Origin: CAYYBZ01 sp964470285 [NCBI: uncultured Oligoflexia bacterium]
Lineage (GTDB): Bacteria > Bdellovibrionota_G > CAYYBZ01
DNA length: 7,016 bases
NCBI GenBank assembly: GCA_964470285.1
Contig: CAYYBZ010000099.1
Coordinates: 1 to 7,016, forward strand
Direction of reading: 5' to 3'
Part shown: positions 5,733-7,016 of the stretch, piece after piece
Numbering within the stretch: position 1 is the first letter of the stretch
Layout: each line of letters begins with the position of its first letter
Program-made: the position numbers and the translations under genes
Notes under the pieces: generated by a model
The model's database searches: none
The model's input: the letters and a program-made list of their open reading frames with translations, nothing else
Told to the model about the DNA's origin: nothing

Positions 5733-6206
5733 AGTGAGGAAGGCAACGAAATAAGAGAAAAAGTAGTACACATCAGCCGTGTAGCAAAAGTAGTCAAAGG
5801 CGGAAGAAGGTTTTCCTTCTCGGCCCTTGTTGTAGTTGGAAACGGAAACGGCGAAGTTGGTCTAGGGCTGGGTAAAGCCAATGAAGTCCCCGAAGCCATA
5901 AGAAAAGGCGGTGAACAGGCAAGAAAAAGTATGGTTAAGGTACCGCTGCATAAAACCACGATCCCTCATGAGACGATGGGAAGGTTCGGAGCGGGGCTAG
6001 TGATGCTAAAACCGGCTTCTGAGGGAACCGGAATAATAGCGGGCGGTCCTGTCAGGGCGGTTCTGGAAGCGGCGGGTGTGCAGAATATTCTTACAAAATC
6101 TTTAAGGACAACAAATCCCCATAACGTTGCCAAAGCTACTCTTGAAGGCCTTAAAAGCCTCATGACCGAATCATATAAATCTGAAAGCAAGCAGGAGATA
6201 AACTGA
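5730..6206 (+). CDS. rpsE: 30S ribosomal protein S5
   Basis: S5 lies on the back of the 30S body, takes part in decoding fidelity and mRNA unwinding, and carries sites of spectinomycin-resistance changes in other bacteria. It has 158 residues, slightly short of the common 160-170. The N-terminal S5 domain (about 9-75) has [20 protein letters not shown] (12-31), the spectinomycin loop VVKGGRRF being intact, then [19 protein letters not shown] (32-50) and EVPEAIRKG (52-60). The C-terminal domain shows [20 protein letters not shown] (96-115) and [13 protein letters not shown] (129-141). In the segment KSLRTTNP (123-130) many species have Gly after KSL; here it is Arg. The TGA stop shares its A with the rpmD ATG. 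Confidence 0.99.
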   Translation: MSEEGNEIREKVVHISRVAKVVKGGRRFSFSALVVVGNGNGEVGLGLGKANEVPEAIRKGGEQARKSMVKVPLHKTTIPHETMGRFGAGLVMLKPASEGTGIIAGGPVRAVLEAAGVQNILTKSLRTTNPHNVAKATLEGLKSLMTESYKSESKQEIN

Positions 6207-6658
6207 TGGAATCAAGGCTTTTTGAAATAAAACTTACTAGAAGCCCCATAGGCTATGCCAGAAAGTCCAGAGAGATTTTACGCGGTATGGGACTTCGTAA
6301 ACCCGGAAGTACCAAGCTTCTAAAAGATACACCTCAGATAAGAGGCATGATTTTTAAAATGTCTCACATGATTGAGATTAAAACTTTTAAGTCGCAGGGC
6401 GATTATGACAAATACATTAAGGGGCTTGAATCTTTAAAAGAAAAACCGATAAAGATTCTTTCTGTGCCGACCGCTAAAAGTGAAACGGCAAAGACAAAAA
6501 AAGCTAAACCGGTAAAAAAAGCTTCTGAAACAAAAGCGGAAAACCCTGCGCCTAAAAAGAAGGTCGAAGCCAGGGCCAAGGTAAAACCCCAGGTGAAAAA
6601 GAAAACTGCAACAAAATCTGCAAAAAAACCTGCATCAAAAACAAAGGATAAAAAGTAG
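6206..6658 (+). CDS. rpmD: 50S ribosomal protein L30 with long Lys/Ala-rich C-terminal extension
   Basis: L30 is normally a compact 23S rRNA-binding protein of about 60 residues. Here residues 4-59 are a complete L30: LFEIKLTRSPIGYARKSREI, then RGMGLRKPGSTKLLKDTPQIRGMIFKMSHMIEIK, whose SPIG, GLRK, DTP, RGM and SH positions are all kept. The protein continues to 150 residues. Residues 60-88 (including DYDKYIKGLESLKEKP) may form a helix. Residues 89-150 are low-complexity and histone-H1-like, with 23 Lys and 11 Ala in 62 and motifs such as KKAS and KSAKKPASK. The frame is continuous, without a stop after the core, and rplO follows with its own ribosome site, so the tail is not a misread gap. 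ATG overlaps the rpsE stop by one base (TGATG), and AGGAGA upstream at 6194-6199 serves it. The tail's function is unknown; extra rRNA or nucleic-acid contact is an inference. Confidence 0.95.
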   Translation: MESRLFEIKLTRSPIGYARKSREILRGMGLRKPGSTKLLKDTPQIRGMIFKMSHMIEIKTFKSQGDYDKYIKGLESLKEKPIKILSVPTAKSETAKTKKAKPVKKASETKAENPAPKKKVEARAKVKPQVKKKTATKSAKKPASKTKDKK

Positions 6659-6676
6659 AATAAAGCGGAGTAAAAA

Positions 6677-7016
6677 ATGAAACTTAATGAATTAAAAAAC
6701 GTTTCCGGTGCCAGAAAGAAAAGGAAAAGAATCGGCAGGGGGGAGTCTTCGGGGCACGGAGGTACAAGCACCAAGGGACACAAGGGCCAGAAATCCCGCT
6801 CCGGCGGAGGAACACCACAATGGTTTGAAGGCGGCCAAATGCCCTTAATAAGGAGAATTCCCAAAAGAGGCTTTAAAAACATTTCAAGAGTGGAGTATGA
6901 AATTATAAATATCGGTCAGCTGAATGTTTTTGAAAAGGGGAGCGTTTGCGAACCCGGGAATTTTGTTGAAAAGGGTCTGGTAAGGAAGGCGAGCTCGCTG
7001 GTAAAGGTTTTAGGCA
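6677..7016 (+). CDS. rplO: 50S ribosomal protein L15, N-terminal part; 3' end outside window
   Basis: L15 is a 23S rRNA-binding protein of late 50S assembly, with a long extended N-terminus that threads into rRNA. The visible 113 complete codons are most of the usual 145-150. Diagnostic features are [20 protein letters not shown] (1-20), the Gly/basic stretch [20 protein letters not shown] (21-40), [20 protein letters not shown] (41-60) and IPKRGFKNI (61-69). The reading frame stays open to the last base. ATG 6677 is 6 bases after GCGGAG (6665-6670). In the spc order secY normally follows, but it lies outside the window. Confidence 0.98.
   Translation, partial: MKLNELKNVSGARKKRKRIGRGESSGHGGTSTKGHKGQKSRSGGGTPQWFEGGQMPLIRRIPKRGFKNISRVEYEIINIGQLNVFEKGSVCEPGNFVEKGLVRKASSLVKVLG

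Noticed and set aside
6403-6882. Long open frame on the minus strand, 159 codons, across the rpmD tail and rplO start
   Set aside because: It is antisense to two clear ribosomal genes. Lys codons AAA/AAG on the + strand read as Phe/Leu in reverse and remove stops, which produces a spurious hydrophobic protein. No supporting homology was recognised.

Overview
This window is a stretch of a bacterial chromosome carrying most of the S10 and spc ribosomal-protein clusters, fused end to end on the + strand. It has 17 genes in the order rplB (3' part) - rpsS - rplV - rpsC - rplP - rpmC - rpsQ - rplN - rplX - rplE - rpsN - rpsH - rplF - rplR - rpsE - rpmD - rplO (5' part). The order is the canonical bacterial one, with nothing inserted, missing or inverted. 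Coding density is very high. Every gap is 33 bases or shorter, and two gene pairs overlap (rplP/rpmC by 4 bases, rpsE/rpmD by 1 base). I see no tRNA, rRNA, mobile element, CRISPR array, convincing internal promoter or terminator.

Organism: a bacterium of moderate GC (roughly 40 percent by eye). It has strong Shine-Dalgarno sites, a purine-rich coding strand, Arg codons mostly AGA/AGG, and 4 of the 16 visible starts non-ATG (TTG for rpsC and rpsN, GTG for rplX and rplR). S14 is the short zinc-binding type with four Cys, unlike the long Cys-free form of E. coli. L2 carries DHPM where most bacteria have DHPH, a variant I recall from Bacteroidota/Chlorobiota-type L2. The phylum cannot be fixed from this window. 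An uncultured or less-studied non-proteobacterial lineage (for example Elusimicrobiota or a neighbour of the FCB group) is only a guess.

Layout: bases 1-2764 hold the S10-cluster half (L2, S19, L22, S3, L16, L29, S17). Bases 2792-7016 hold the spc half (L14, L24, L5, S14, S8, L6, L18, S5, L30, L15). The 27-base join between rpsQ and rplN is too short for the separate spc promoter known in E. coli, so the whole window looks like one transcription unit read by coupled translation. The products assemble both subunits: S19, S3, S14 (30S head), S17, S8, S5 (30S body), L5 and L18 (5S rRNA/central protuberance), L22, L24 and L29 (tunnel exit), L16, L14, L6, L2, L15 and L30 (other parts of 50S).

What stands out against this ordinary background: L30 is 150 residues instead of about 60 because of a long Lys/Ala-rich tail; S19 has an Ala/Pro/Gly-rich tail of about 28 residues; L24 has a short basic N-terminal extension behind a GTG start that overlaps an ATG-TGA start-stop; and a 10-bp hairpin lies at the end of rplX just before the rplE ribosome binding site, close to where E. 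coli places its S8 autoregulatory site. I do not see a previously undescribed system here.
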